Under the pieces are notes generated by a model. That model was given only the letters and a program-made list of their open reading frames with translations, was not told the origin of the DNA and did no database searches. The translations under genes were made by a program, and so were the position numbers. 64,000 bases of DNA from the NCBI RefSeq assembly GCF_025460805.1, contig NZ_JAMXFJ010000020.1:1-64000 (forward strand). Direction: 5' to 3'. Shown here piece after piece: positions 35,310 through 44,467 of the stretch. The first letter of the stretch is position 1. The number at the start of each line of letters is the position of its first letter. Source of the DNA: Microvirga sesbaniae (lineage in GTDB: Bacteria > Pseudomonadota > Alphaproteobacteria > Rhizobiales > Beijerinckiaceae).

Positions 35310-36272
35310 TCAGGCCGCGCAGGCCAGGAAGCCTTCCTTGATCGCCTTCTCGTTCAGGTCGCGGCCGATGAAGACCACCTTCGAGGTGTGCTTCTCGCCG
35401 GGCTTCCACTCGCCCTGGACGTCGCCGTCCAGGATCATGTGGACGCCCTGGAAGACGAAGCGCTTCGGCTCGTTCGGGAACGCCACGATGCCCTTGCAGC
35501 GCAGGATGTTCGGCCCCTCGACCTGGGTCAGGTTCGAGATCCACGGCATGAACTTCTCGGGATCCACCTCACCGTCGAGACGCACGGCGACGGATTGCAT
35601 CTCCTCGTCGTGATGATGGTGGTGACCTTCCTCCAGGAAATCCGGCTCGAGCTCGATGATCCGGTCGAGATCGAAGGCCTTGCGGTCGAGCACCTCGGCG
35701 ATCGGGATGGAGCAGTTCTGCGTCCGATGGAGCTTCGCATAGGGATTGATGGCGCGGATGCGCGCCTCGACCTCGTCCAGCTCTGCCTCGGACACGAGAT
35801 CGATCTTGTTGAGGATGATCACGTCCGCGAAGGCGATCTGGTTCTTGGCCTCGGGCGCGTCCTTCAGGCGGTCGGAGAGCCACTTGGCGTCGGCGACCGT
35901 CACCACCGCGTCGAGGCGGGCGGCGTCGGACACGTCCTGGTCCATGAAGAAAGTCTGGGCCACGGGGGCGGGGTCGGCGAGGCCGGTCGTTTCGACGATG
36001 ATGGCGTCGAACTTGCCCTTGCGCTTCATCAGCCCGTCGAGGATGCGGATCAGGTCGCCGCGCACGGTGCAGCAGATGCACCCGTTGTTCATCTCGAACA
36101 CTTCCTCGTCGGCGCCGACGACGAGTTCGTTGTCGATGCCGATCTCGCCGAACTCGTTGACGATGACGGCATATTTCTTGCCGTGCTGCTCGGTCAGGAT
36201 GCGGTTGAGAAGGGTGGTCTTGCCGGCGCCGAGATAGCCTGTGAGGACGGTGACGGGAATCTTGTCGGTCAT
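35310..36272 (-). CDS. CobW/COG0523 G3E GTPase, probable zinc metallochaperone
   Basis: A 320-residue GTPase: Walker A GYLGAGKTT near residue 11, the metal motif CICC in NNGCICCTVRGDL near 65, guanine motif NKID near 155 and a HHHHHD run near 230. The C-terminal CobW domain is complete. The CxCC motif plus His run and location beside a zinc-type ABC importer fit the zinc-allocating subgroup. It lies 146 bases after the binding-protein gene on the same strand, with a family B palindrome between. Confidence 0.9.
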   Translation of the reverse strand: MTDKIPVTVLTGYLGAGKTTLLNRILTEQHGKKYAVIVNEFGEIGIDNELVVGADEEVFEMNNGCICCTVRGDLIRILDGLMKRKGKFDAIIVETTGLADPAPVAQTFFMDQDVSDAARLDAVVTVADAKWLSDRLKDAPEAKNQIAFADVIILNKIDLVSEAELDEVEARIRAINPYAKLHRTQNCSIPIAEVLDRKAFDLDRIIELEPDFLEEGHHHHHDEEMQSVAVRLDGEVDPEKFMPWISNLTQVEGPNILRCKGIVAFPNEPKRFVFQGVHMILDGDVQGEWKPGEKHTSKVVFIGRDLNEKAIKEGFLACAA

Positions 36273-36294
36273 CGGAGCTTCCAGAATGAGTGGG

Positions 36295-36393
36295 TGTCAT
36301 CCCCGGCGGCCCCGGGGGGCCGGGAAGGGGATCCAGGCTCCGGACGCGATCCGAACCTGGATTCCCTTCCCTCGCCGCGCGCCGGGAATGACA
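36295..36393. repeat. Family B palindrome
   Basis: TGTCATCCCCGGCGG at the left pairs with CGCGCCGGGAATGACA at the right; inner CTGGATTCCCTTCC and GGAAGGGGATCCAGG also pair. The whole forms a long hairpin between the zinc binding-protein and GTPase genes. Confidence 0.7.
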
Positions 36394-36418
36394 CCAGACG
36401 CCGCGGCGATCAGGGCTT

Positions 36419-37342
36419 TCAGCTCGATAAAGCCGCGCTGAAAGCCCTTATATTGTGTCTCATCATGTCAATGTAAGTGCCGGCGGGACCGCCCGGTTCG
36501 GAGAGAGCATCCGAATAGACCCGGGAGCCGATCCGGGCACCGGTCTCCTTGGCGATGCGCTCCATCAGGCGGGCGTCGGAGACGTTCTCCACGAAGACCG
36601 CGGCGATCCGCTCGCGCCTGATCTGCTGGATGATCCGGGCCACGTCCCTGGCGGAGGCCTCCGCCTCGGTCGAGACCCCCTGGGGGGCGACGAAATCGAT
36701 GCCGTAGGCCGCCTCGAAATAGCGGAAGGCGTCATGGGACGTGATGATCCTGCGACGCTCGGGCGGGATCCCGGCGACAAGCCCCTTCACCTCCGCGTCC
36801 AGGTCGTCGAGCTGCTTGAGGTAGGCGGCGGCATTGGCCTCGTACGTGGCTCTGCCGGCTCCATCCGCGGCGATCAGGGCGTCACGGATGTTGGCCACGT
36901 AGATCTTCGCGTTGCCGATGCTCTGCCAGGCATGCGGGTCTGAGCCGCCATGGCCGTGATCGTGGCCATGCCCCTCGTCGTCGTCGCTCTTGAGGGGCTT
37001 TACCCCCCTGGCCGCCTCGATGGTCACGGCCCTGGTGCCGGAGGACTTCACGAGTCGGTCGATCCAGCCTTCGAACTTCAGGCCGTTGGTGAAGACGATC
37101 CCGGCCTCGGCCAGGCGCCGTCCGTCGGCCGGGGTCGGGGAATAGACATGGGCATCGCCGTTCGGACCGACGAGGGTCGTCACCGCGACGCGCTCGCCGC
37201 CGACCTTGCGCACCATGTCGCCGAGGATCGAGAAGGTCGCGACCACCTTCAGCCGGTCGGCGCCTTGCGCCAGTGACGGCGTCGAGGCGGCGAGGGCGAG
37301 GCATCCTGCCAGAAGGGAGACGGCAGCTCTTCGCGTCAGCAT
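36419..37342 (-). CDS. Zinc/manganese ABC transporter substrate-binding protein (ZnuA/AztC-like)
   Basis: A 307-residue cluster A-I receptor with signal peptide ending SLA before QG. Metal ligands can be placed in DAHVYSPTP, DPHAWQS, SHDAFRYF and the final SDALSEPGG. A short His-rich loop (EGHGHDHGHGG) near residue 135 indicates zinc rather than manganese. Downstream of permease and ATPase genes on the same strand with a 24-base gap, completing an importer. Confidence 0.9.
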   Translation of the reverse strand: MLTRRAAVSLLAGCLALAASTPSLAQGADRLKVVATFSILGDMVRKVGGERVAVTTLVGPNGDAHVYSPTPADGRRLAEAGIVFTNGLKFEGWIDRLVKSSGTRAVTIEAARGVKPLKSDDDEGHGHDHGHGGSDPHAWQSIGNAKIYVANIRDALIAADGAGRATYEANAAAYLKQLDDLDAEVKGLVAGIPPERRRIITSHDAFRYFEAAYGIDFVAPQGVSTEAEASARDVARIIQQIRRERIAAVFVENVSDARLMERIAKETGARIGSRVYSDALSEPGGPAGTYIDMMRHNIRAFSAALSS

Positions 37343-37366
37343 GGGTGTCGGTCCTTGTGAAGAGGG

Positions 37367-38233
37367 TCAGGCTTCCAGATGCCTGCCGGGCCAGGCGAGC
37401 CACAGCAGGCCGCCCTCGCGCCCCAGCACGAGGGAGGCGACATACACGGCACCGGCCGAGAGAATGATCGCCGGTCCTGCGGGCAGTTCCGCGTGGAACG
37501 AGAGCAGGAGCCCGCTCACGCCCGACGCGATGCCGATTGCGATGGAGACCAGCATCATCATGGTGATGTCGCTGGTCCAGAACCGGGAGGCGGCCGCGGG
37601 CAGCATCATCATGCCCACCGCCAGCAGGGTTCCGAGCGCATGGAAGCCGCCGACGAGGTTCATGACCACGAGCCCGAGGAAGATCAGATGCGTGGGCGTG
37701 CCGGCGCGGCTCACCGAGCGCAGGAAGACCGGATCGACGCATTCGAGGACGAGCGGGCGGTAGAGCACGGCGAGCGCCAGCACGGTGATGGTGGAGATGG
37801 AAGCGAGCAGCAGCAGGGTGTCGTCGTCGAGCGCCAGCACCGTTCCGAACAGGACGTGGAGCAGGTCCACGTTGGAGCCGCGCAGCGACACGATGGTGAC
37901 GCCGAGCGCCAGGGACAGCAGGTAGAAGGCGGCGAGCGAGGCGTCCTCCTTCAGGGAGGTGAAGCGGGACACGAGGCCCGCCGCCACCGCCACGACGATC
38001 CCGGCGACCAATCCCCCGACCGTCATGGCCGGCAGGGAGAGGCCGGCCAGGAGATAGCCGACGGCGGCTCCCGGCAGGATCGCGTGCGCCATGGCGTCGC
38101 CGGTCAGGCTCATGCGGCGCAGCATGAGGAAGACCCCGATGGGGCCGCCGCCCAGCGCGATGGCGATCACCCCCACGAGGGCGCGCTGCATGAACTCGAA
38201 TTCGGCAAACGGCGCATAGATCAGGTCGAGCAT
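37367..38233 (-). CDS. Zinc ABC transporter permease (ZnuB-like)
   Basis: A 288-residue ABC-3 family membrane protein with eight or nine hydrophobic helices. RMSLTGDAMAHAILPGAAVGYLL is the conserved cytoplasmic region, and DPVFLRSVSRAGTP is typical further on. It lies 12 bases after the ATPase gene. Confidence 0.92.
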   Translation of the reverse strand: MLDLIYAPFAEFEFMQRALVGVIAIALGGGPIGVFLMLRRMSLTGDAMAHAILPGAAVGYLLAGLSLPAMTVGGLVAGIVVAVAAGLVSRFTSLKEDASLAAFYLLSLALGVTIVSLRGSNVDLLHVLFGTVLALDDDTLLLLASISTITVLALAVLYRPLVLECVDPVFLRSVSRAGTPTHLIFLGLVVMNLVGGFHALGTLLAVGMMMLPAAASRFWTSDITMMMLVSIAIGIASGVSGLLLSFHAELPAGPAIILSAGAVYVASLVLGREGGLLWLAWPGRHLEA

Positions 38234-38245
38234 GAGAGGACGTCC

Positions 38246-38995
38246 TTACGCGACGGTGCGGTGGCAGACATCCGCATGCGGATCGTAGGCCTCGACCATG
38301 CGCCGCGCCTTCAGGAGATTTTCAGGCTGCAGCACCTCCGGCGTTTCGCCCCAGGCCACCGGCTCGCGGGCGATCAGCAGGGTCTGCGGGAAGGTGCGCC
38401 GGACCATGTCGAGATCGTGCAGCACGGCGACCACCGTGCGGGATTCCGTGTGCCAGCGGCGCACCAGATCGAGCAGATCCGCCGTGGTCTTGGCGTCGAT
38501 GGCGGTGAACGGCTCGTCGAGCAGGATCACGGGAGCGTCCTGGAGCAGGAGGCGGGCGAAGAGCGCCCGCTGCATCTGCCCGCCGGACAGGGTCGAGATC
38601 GGGCGCCGTTCGAAGCCGGTGAGCCCCACGGCCGCCAGGGCCTCCTCGATCTTCGTCCGGTCGCGCCGCGCGATTCCGCCGAACAGGCCCGAGCGGGACC
38701 AGAGGCCCATGGCCACGAGATCGTAGACCGAGAGCGGGAAGGACCGGTCGATCTCCGCCGCCTGCGGCAGATAGGCGATGCCGGACGAGGAGTCCTTCAG
38801 GCGGATATGGCCCTCGAGGGGTTTGAGCGTGCCGACGATGCCCTTGAGCAGGGTGGACTTGCCGGCCCCGTTGGGCCCGACCACGGCGATCAGGCTGCCG
38901 GCCGGGATCTCGCCGTCGAGGTGGTGGACGGCGGGCCTGCGGCCGTAGCCGAGGGTGACTTCGTCGAAACCGATGGCGGCCGATGCTGCGGACAT
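38246..38995 (-). CDS. Zinc ABC transporter ATP-binding protein (ZnuC-like)
   Basis: A 249-residue ATPase: Walker A GPNGAGKST near residue 40, IAYLPQAAEID Q-loop, LSGGQMQRALFARLLL signature, VILLDEP Walker B and AVLHD switch. Its ATG follows the stop of a 58-residue His-rich peptide by three bases, so translation is coupled. Confidence 0.93.
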   Translation of the reverse strand: MSAASAAIGFDEVTLGYGRRPAVHHLDGEIPAGSLIAVVGPNGAGKSTLLKGIVGTLKPLEGHIRLKDSSSGIAYLPQAAEIDRSFPLSVYDLVAMGLWSRSGLFGGIARRDRTKIEEALAAVGLTGFERRPISTLSGGQMQRALFARLLLQDAPVILLDEPFTAIDAKTTADLLDLVRRWHTESRTVVAVLHDLDMVRRTFPQTLLIAREPVAWGETPEVLQPENLLKARRMVEAYDPHADVCHRTVA

Positions 38996-38998
38996 GCG

Positions 38999-39175
38999 TT
39001 ACCCGATCACGCTGAAGACCAGCAGCCACAACCCGGCCAGCACGACGGACGTTCCCGTCAGGCGCTGCCCGACCGAGAGGCGCAGGAGCGAAAACGTCGG
39101 GGCGGCGGCAACAGCCCGATGCTCGTGCCCATGCTCATGCCCGTGGGCGTGGTGATGGTGGTGGCCATGCGACAT
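38999..39175 (-). CDS. 58-residue His-rich single-pass membrane peptide
   Basis: Starts at ATG 39175 right after GGAGG and ends at TAA 38999, three bases before the ATPase ATG. The first 19 residues hold ten His (MSHGHHHHHAHGHEHGHEH), then a linker and one membrane helix (GTSVVLAGLWLLVFSVIG). Good ribosome binding site, coupling and composition make it a real gene. It probably binds zinc at the inner membrane, on the cytoplasmic or periplasmic face, to aid the importer; the role is inferred. I know no named family. Confidence 0.8.
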   Translation of the reverse strand: MSHGHHHHHAHGHEHGHEHRAVAAAPTFSLLRLSVGQRLTGTSVVLAGLWLLVFSVIG

Positions 39176-39214
39176 GGCCTCCTAAATAGACCGGTCCGAA
39201 CGCGATTTCCAGGG

Positions 39215-39234
39215 GCGTATAGTATTTTATACGC
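39215..39234. promoter_or_regulatory. Candidate Zur operator of the zinc operon
   Basis: Inverted repeat GCGTATA, 6 bases, TATACGC, in an AT-rich patch 40 bases before the His-rich peptide gene that opens the operon. Zur sites in alphaproteobacteria are AT-rich palindromes around such promoters. Consensus match is only approximate. Confidence 0.5.
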
Positions 39235-39310
39235 TGCCTTCAAAGCTATGGTTTACAAGCCCAATCCCGGGATTTGGGTTGCCGGCGATCTCGGCCCGCT
39301 CCGGCCCTCC

Positions 39311-39342
39311 TGTCATGGCCGGGTTCGTCCCGGCCATGACGG
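39311..39342. repeat. Family B palindrome, short form
   Basis: TGTCATGGCCGGG and CCCGGCCATGACGG flank a short loop. It lies between the zinc promoter and the 3' end of the second glucan gene. Confidence 0.7.
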
Positions 39343-39385
39343 GGAGGTCGGATGTGCTATGGCCCCGAGCCGCCGCAGCGGAGCC

Positions 39386-40975
39386 TCAGAAGGTCGGGTG
39401 GTACTGGTAGAGCCAGGTCTCGCTCAAAACCTCGTTCTCGTTGCGCAGGTAGCAGCGCATCTCCACCGGCTCGGTCCCGGTGACCGACAGGTCGAACTGG
39501 GTGCGCCAGTGGCCGGGCACGTTGTTGGGCACGGCCTCGGTCAGGATGTTCGAGAACTCGCCCCGGGAGGCGCTCAGAACGGGCTTGGGGATCACCCCGC
39601 TCGGCAGCCTGGTCAGGGGCTGGCCGATGAACTCCACCATGAACTTGCGCACGCCCTTCGGGCGCGCCGTGCCGGCCTGCCCGCCATTGCCGAGACGGGT
39701 GGCGACCACCCGGGCGAGCGGCGTCGGGTAGGGCTCCTCCGCCGACCAGTGCATGCGGTAGCGCTGTTCGATGGCCTGACCGGGCCGCACCGGCTCGGAC
39801 GGCACCCACATGACCACGATGTTGTCGTGGATCTCGTCGTCGGTGGGAATCTCGACGAGCTGGATGGAGCCCCGGCCCCAGGTGCCCTGCGGCTCGATCC
39901 AGAGGGACGGGCGGCGGTCGTAATAGACGCCGTCGAGGTAGTGGTCGAAGTTCCGGTCGCGCTGGAGCAGGCCGAAGCCCTTCGGGTTCTCGTCCGTGAA
40001 CGCCGACGTGATGATGCGCGGCGGGTTGTTGAGGGGGCGCCAGATCCGCTCGCCGGTTCCTGTCCACATGGCGAGGCCATCCGAGTCGTGGATCTCCGGG
40101 CGCCAGTCGATGGCGGTGGTCTTCGCCTTCTCCGAGTACCAGTACATGGAGGTCAGGGGCGCGAGGCCGAGGCGGCTCACGTCCTGGCGCGTGTAGATGG
40201 CACTGTCGATGTCCATGATCACCGCCGCTGCCCGCTGCATGATGAAGCGATAGGCACCGGACACGCTCGGGCCGTCGAGGAGCGCATAGACCGTGACCGT
40301 GTTCGAGCCCGGCTGCGGCGTTTCGAAATACACATGGGTGAAATCGGGAAATTCCTCGTTCTTCCCGAAGACGGCCACGTCCACGGCGAGGCCGCGGGCC
40401 GAGAGGCCGTACTGGAACAGCTCGCCGATGGCGCGGAAATACGACGCGCCCAGGAAGGCCACCCAGTCGTTCTTCCTCCAGTCGAGCTTGCCGCTGCGCG
40501 CCTCCTGGAACCGGAAGCCCGCGAAGCCCGAATTGTCGGGCAGCTTGCGGGCGGGCGAATCCGCCGGCATGTCGAAATAGTCGCTGTCGTAGATGATCTC
40601 GCGCGCCTGCCCGCCCTCGACCACGTGCATGCGCACGGGCTTCTGGAAGAAGCGGCCCAGGTGGAAGAAGGTGACGGGGAATTCGCTGGGGCCGTTGGCC
40701 CAGAGCGCCAGGTCCGTCTTGAAGCGGATCTTGCCGTGGGCGTCGTAGTCGATCTGGTACAGAACCTCCGGGGAGGGGCTCTGCGGCGCCACATAGGGGG
40801 AGCGCGCCATGTCCTGCGCCCGCTTCTTCAGCTCCTCGAACGAGAACGGCGCAGGGGCTCCCATCTTCAGGGACTGCTGGGCCAGGGCTGCGCCTGAAAA
40901 ACCTTGTGCGGCAAGGGCGGCCGTGGCGGTGGCGGTTTGGAGAAAGCGGCGGCGATTGATCATGGATGAGCGCAT
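39386..40975 (-). CDS. Second periplasmic glucan biosynthesis protein OpgG/OpgD
   Basis: A 529-residue protein with twin-arginine signal NRRRFLQTATATAALAAQ; ATG 40963 is an alternative start. Family segments: FSFEELKKRAQDMARSPYV, FLGASYFRAIGELFQYGLSARGLAV and GRGSIQLVEIPT. It resembles the protein at 25134 through its length. OpgD-like, with Tat export, is the likeliest branch. It may act on a different glucan or growth state than its paralogue. Confidence 0.93.
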   Translation of the reverse strand: MRSSMINRRRFLQTATATAALAAQGFSGAALAQQSLKMGAPAPFSFEELKKRAQDMARSPYVAPQSPSPEVLYQIDYDAHGKIRFKTDLALWANGPSEFPVTFFHLGRFFQKPVRMHVVEGGQAREIIYDSDYFDMPADSPARKLPDNSGFAGFRFQEARSGKLDWRKNDWVAFLGASYFRAIGELFQYGLSARGLAVDVAVFGKNEEFPDFTHVYFETPQPGSNTVTVYALLDGPSVSGAYRFIMQRAAAVIMDIDSAIYTRQDVSRLGLAPLTSMYWYSEKAKTTAIDWRPEIHDSDGLAMWTGTGERIWRPLNNPPRIITSAFTDENPKGFGLLQRDRNFDHYLDGVYYDRRPSLWIEPQGTWGRGSIQLVEIPTDDEIHDNIVVMWVPSEPVRPGQAIEQRYRMHWSAEEPYPTPLARVVATRLGNGGQAGTARPKGVRKFMVEFIGQPLTRLPSGVIPKPVLSASRGEFSNILTEAVPNNVPGHWRTQFDLSVTGTEPVEMRCYLRNENEVLSETWLYQYHPTF

Positions 40976-41119
40976 GTGATCTCTGGGAAGGACGCACCCC
41001 TACCGACCAAGGTGGCAGGATTAAGTCCCTCATAGCCTCTTGAGAATTCTTCGTCAGCGGGCAAAGTTACCCCACACACAGGCGTAGGAATAACTGCGCC
41101 ATGAGATAGGGAGTACGCC

Positions 41120-42088
41120 ATGTTTCGAAAAGTCATGCGCGGCGCCGTCGGCGCTGCGGCCGCTCTTGCGCTCGCCGGAGCCAGCCTGCCGGCCCAGGCT
41201 CAGGACTTCATCAATATCCTGACCGGCGGCACCTCAGGGGTGTATTACCCGCTCGGCGTCGCCCTCTCCAAGGTGTTCACGGACAAGGTCCAGGGCTCCC
41301 GCCCCTCGGTCCAGGCCACGAAGGCCTCGGTGGAAAACCTCACCCTCCTGCAGCAGGGCAAAGGCGAGATCGGCTTCACCCTCGGGGACAGCCTGGCCAT
41401 GGGCTGGGCGGGTGACGAGGAGGCCGGGTTCAAGAGCAAGCTCGACAAGCTGCGCGGCATCACGGCGATCTATCCCAACTACATCCAGGTCGTGGCCACG
41501 CAGGAATCCGGCATCAAGTCGCTCGCGGACCTGAAGGGCAAGCGCCTCTCGGTCGGGGCCCCCAAATCCGGCACCGAGCTCAACGCCCGGGCGATCCTCC
41601 AGGGCGCGGGCCTGACCTACAAGGATCTCGGCAAGGTCGAGTATCTGCCCTTCGGCGAATCCGTCGAACTGATGAAGAACCGCCAGCTCGACGCCACCCT
41701 GCAATCGGCCGGCCTCGGCGTGTCGTCCATCCGCGACCTCGCCACCTCGGTGCCGATCGTCGTGGTGGAGATCCCGGCCAGCGTCGTGGACAAGGTGGGC
41801 ACGCCCTACGTGAAGGCCACGATCCCGGCCAACACCTATGGGGGCCAGACCGCCCCCGTTCAGACGGCCGCCGTGGTGAACTACCTGGTCACCCATTCCG
41901 GCGTGAAGGACGAGACCGTCTACCAGATGACCAAGGCGATCTACGACAGCCTGCCGGATCTCGCCGCCGCCCACGCGGCCGCCAAGGACATCAAGCTCGA
42001 GAGCGCGCTCTCCGGCATGCCCGTCCCGATGCATCCGGGCGCGCAGCGCTACTTCGACGAGAAGGGCATCAAGAAGCAGGGCTCCTAA
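41120..42088 (+). CDS. TAXI-family TRAP transporter substrate-binding protein (second system)
   Basis: A 322-residue receptor with a Sec signal ending AQA before QDF. FINILTGGTSGVYYPLGVAL is the TAXI start; SLADLKGKRLSVGAPKSGTELNA follows. Only distantly like the receptor at 8970 and exported by Sec instead of Tat, so a different ligand is likely. GGGAG lies before the ATG. A terminator separates it from the permease gene. Confidence 0.93.
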   Translation: MFRKVMRGAVGAAAALALAGASLPAQAQDFINILTGGTSGVYYPLGVALSKVFTDKVQGSRPSVQATKASVENLTLLQQGKGEIGFTLGDSLAMGWAGDEEAGFKSKLDKLRGITAIYPNYIQVVATQESGIKSLADLKGKRLSVGAPKSGTELNARAILQGAGLTYKDLGKVEYLPFGESVELMKNRQLDATLQSAGLGVSSIRDLATSVPIVVVEIPASVVDKVGTPYVKATIPANTYGGQTAPVQTAAVVNYLVTHSGVKDETVYQMTKAIYDSLPDLAAAHAAAKDIKLESALSGMPVPMHPGAQRYFDEKGIKKQGS

Positions 42089-42112
42089 ACCCTTCGGCCG
42101 ATTTACATCTCC

Positions 42113-42143
42113 GCCGGGGCAGGTGAACTGCTCCGGCTTTTTT
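42113..42143 (+). terminator. Intrinsic terminator/attenuator inside the TAXI-TRAP operon
   Basis: Arms GCCGGGGCAG and CTGCTCCGGC (one G-U pair), 5-base loop, then six T. It ends 33 bases before the permease ATG. Partial termination would favour receptor over permease. Confidence 0.8.
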
Positions 42144-42175
42144 GCGCCAAGAAGAACAAACCTTGAGGATGCGCT

Positions 42176-44467
42176 ATGAACCAGGGAACGAACGGTTCCG
42201 AACTCGCCCGGATGGAAGCGCCGGCTGACACCGTGAACCCGGAGCACGGCCTGCCGGAAAGCTTCGGCGAAGGCCTTCCGGGCAGGGTCCTGTTCTGGAT
42301 CGCCGTCGCGTTCTCCACGTTCCAGATCATCACGTCCTTCGGCATTCCGCTCGATCAGCCCTTCATCGCGGGCTTCAGCCTCACGCATCTCTGGGCCGTG
42401 GCCATGGCGGTCTGGGCCGCCTGGCTGATCGGCCTCGCCGTGCGTCGCCGCCCCATCGTCGACGGCGCGCTCGCGTGGGTCGCCATCGCGGGCGCATTCG
42501 GGCTCGTCCTCTGGTTCGGCGGCAGCATGCCGAGCCAGGTCGTGCGCACGGTCCATGTGGGATTCCTGTGCCTCGTGGCCGGAGCGATGATCGCCAATCA
42601 CCGGTCCGGGTCGTCGAGCGAGCGCGTCCTCGGCTGGATCGTCGGCATCGCGAGCTTCCTGGTGGGCCTTTATCACTGGGCGCTCTACGAGGAGCTGGTC
42701 GTTCGCGCCGGCGAACTCACCACCCTCGATCTCGTCGTCGGCATCGCCGGGCTCGCGATCCTGATCTACCTCGTCTGGCGCGTCATGGGACCGGCGCTTC
42801 CCATCGTGGCCGGCCTGTTCCTGTCCTATTGCCTGTTCGGGCATCTCCTGCCGGCTCCCCTCGATCATCGCGGCTATTCGCTGGAGCAGGTGATCGAGCA
42901 CATGTCCTTCGGCACGGAGGGCATCTACGGCACGCCCACCCTGGTCTCGGCGACCTACATCTTCCTGTTCATCCTGTTCGGCGCCTTCATGGAGAAGGCC
43001 GGCGTCATCGACTTCTTCAACGACATCTCGATGGCGGTGTTCGGCGACAAGCAGGGCGGGCCCGGCAAGGTCTGCGTGGCGTCCTCCGCCCTCATGGGCA
43101 CCGTCTCGGGATCCGGCGTCGCCAACGTGGTGGCGTCGGGCCAGTTCACGATCCCGCTCATGAAGCGCTTCGGCTTCACCTCGGCCTTCGCGGGCGGCGT
43201 CGAGGCGACCTCGTCCATGGGCGGCCAGATCATGCCGCCGGTCATGGGCGCCGTCGCGTTCATCATGGCCGAGACCATCGACGTGCCGTATTCGAAGATC
43301 GTCGAAGCGGCGATCATCCCGGCCATCCTGTACTTCGCCGCCTGCTATCTCGCGGTGCATCTCGAGGCCGGCAAGCGCAACCTGCGCGGCCTGCCGAAAT
43401 CGGAGCTGCCGAACGCCTGGACCGAGCTGAGGACGAAATGGTTCCTCATCGCCCCGCTCGGCGTTCTCGTCTACCTGCTCTTCACCGGCTACACGCCGCT
43501 CTTCGCCGGGGCCGTCGGCCTGTCGCTCACCGTGGCGCTGATCCTCGGCACGGCCATCGTGGCCGGCTTCGCCACGCCGGCCCTGCGGGTCGTCTTCTGG
43601 ATTGGGCTCGCCCTCCTGTCCGCCTATTCGCTCGCCTCGACCGTGACGCTCGTCGTGCTCGTGGTGGCGGGCCTGTCCCTGTGGAACGCCTTCTCGGGCC
43701 GCGGCCGCACGACCCTCCAGGCCTGCGTCGACGCCATGGCCGACGGGGCCCGTCAGGCCTTGCCCGTGGGTCTTGCCTGCGCGGTCGTCGGCATCGTGAT
43801 CGGCACCATGACGCTCACCGGCCTCGGCACCATCGTGGGCACCTGGATGATCTCCATCGGCAAGGAGAACATCTTCGCGGCCCTCGTGCTCACCATGATC
43901 TTCAGCCTGATCCTCGGCATGGGCATCCCGACGATCCCGAACTACATCATCACCTCGTCGCTGGCCGCTCCCATCCTGCTGCAGCTCGACGTGCCGCTCA
44001 TCGTCTCGCACATGTTCGTGTTCTATTTCGGCATCATGGCCGACCTGACGCCGCCGGTGGCGCTCGCGGCCTTCGCGGCGGCCCCCATGGCGAAGGAATC
44101 GGGCCTCAAGATCGGCATCCAGGCCGTCAGGATCGCGCTGCCCGGCTTCGTCATCCCGTACATGGCCGTCTACGACCCCACCCTGATGCTGCAGCCGGTG
44201 CCCGGGCTCGGGGGAGTGGGCTACTGGCTCGCGGTCGCCTACATCGTCGTCAAGGCGTCGCTGGCGATGGTTCTCTGGGGCGTGGCTTCCGTCGGCTATT
44301 GTCTGAAGCCCGTGGCGTGGTGGGAGCGCCTCTGGGCCGCGGCGGCGGCGGGCTTCCTCGTGGCGGCGATCCCGCTCACCGACGAGGCCGGCTTTGTGCT
44401 CGCGGGCCTCTTCGTCGGCTATCACGTCTGGCAGACCCGCCGGGTCGCCACGCCGGCCATCGGCTGA
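42176..44467 (+). CDS. TRAP transporter fused permease (second system)
   Basis: A 763-residue integral membrane protein, small and large permease subunits fused. SGSGVANVVASGQFTIPLMKRFG, GGQIMPPVMGAVAFIM and GMGIPTIPNYIITS are the same conserved blocks as in the permease at 10044. It ends in a TGATG overlap with the DUF1850 gene. Confidence 0.95.
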   Translation: MNQGTNGSELARMEAPADTVNPEHGLPESFGEGLPGRVLFWIAVAFSTFQIITSFGIPLDQPFIAGFSLTHLWAVAMAVWAAWLIGLAVRRRPIVDGALAWVAIAGAFGLVLWFGGSMPSQVVRTVHVGFLCLVAGAMIANHRSGSSSERVLGWIVGIASFLVGLYHWALYEELVVRAGELTTLDLVVGIAGLAILIYLVWRVMGPALPIVAGLFLSYCLFGHLLPAPLDHRGYSLEQVIEHMSFGTEGIYGTPTLVSATYIFLFILFGAFMEKAGVIDFFNDISMAVFGDKQGGPGKVCVASSALMGTVSGSGVANVVASGQFTIPLMKRFGFTSAFAGGVEATSSMGGQIMPPVMGAVAFIMAETIDVPYSKIVEAAIIPAILYFAACYLAVHLEAGKRNLRGLPKSELPNAWTELRTKWFLIAPLGVLVYLLFTGYTPLFAGAVGLSLTVALILGTAIVAGFATPALRVVFWIGLALLSAYSLASTVTLVVLVVAGLSLWNAFSGRGRTTLQACVDAMADGARQALPVGLACAVVGIVIGTMTLTGLGTIVGTWMISIGKENIFAALVLTMIFSLILGMGIPTIPNYIITSSLAAPILLQLDVPLIVSHMFVFYFGIMADLTPPVALAAFAAAPMAKESGLKIGIQAVRIALPGFVIPYMAVYDPTLMLQPVPGLGGVGYWLAVAYIVVKASLAMVLWGVASVGYCLKPVAWWERLWAAAAAGFLVAAIPLTDEAGFVLAGLFVGYHVWQTRRVATPAIG

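Noticed and set aside
37379..40897. 1172-residue plus-strand frame
   Set aside because: Runs antisense through the zinc permease, ATPase and glucan gene, all of which are clear; the frame itself is low complexity.
41234..44425. 1063-residue minus-strand frame
   Set aside because: Antisense to the second TAXI-TRAP operon; His/Asp/Arg-rich shadow.
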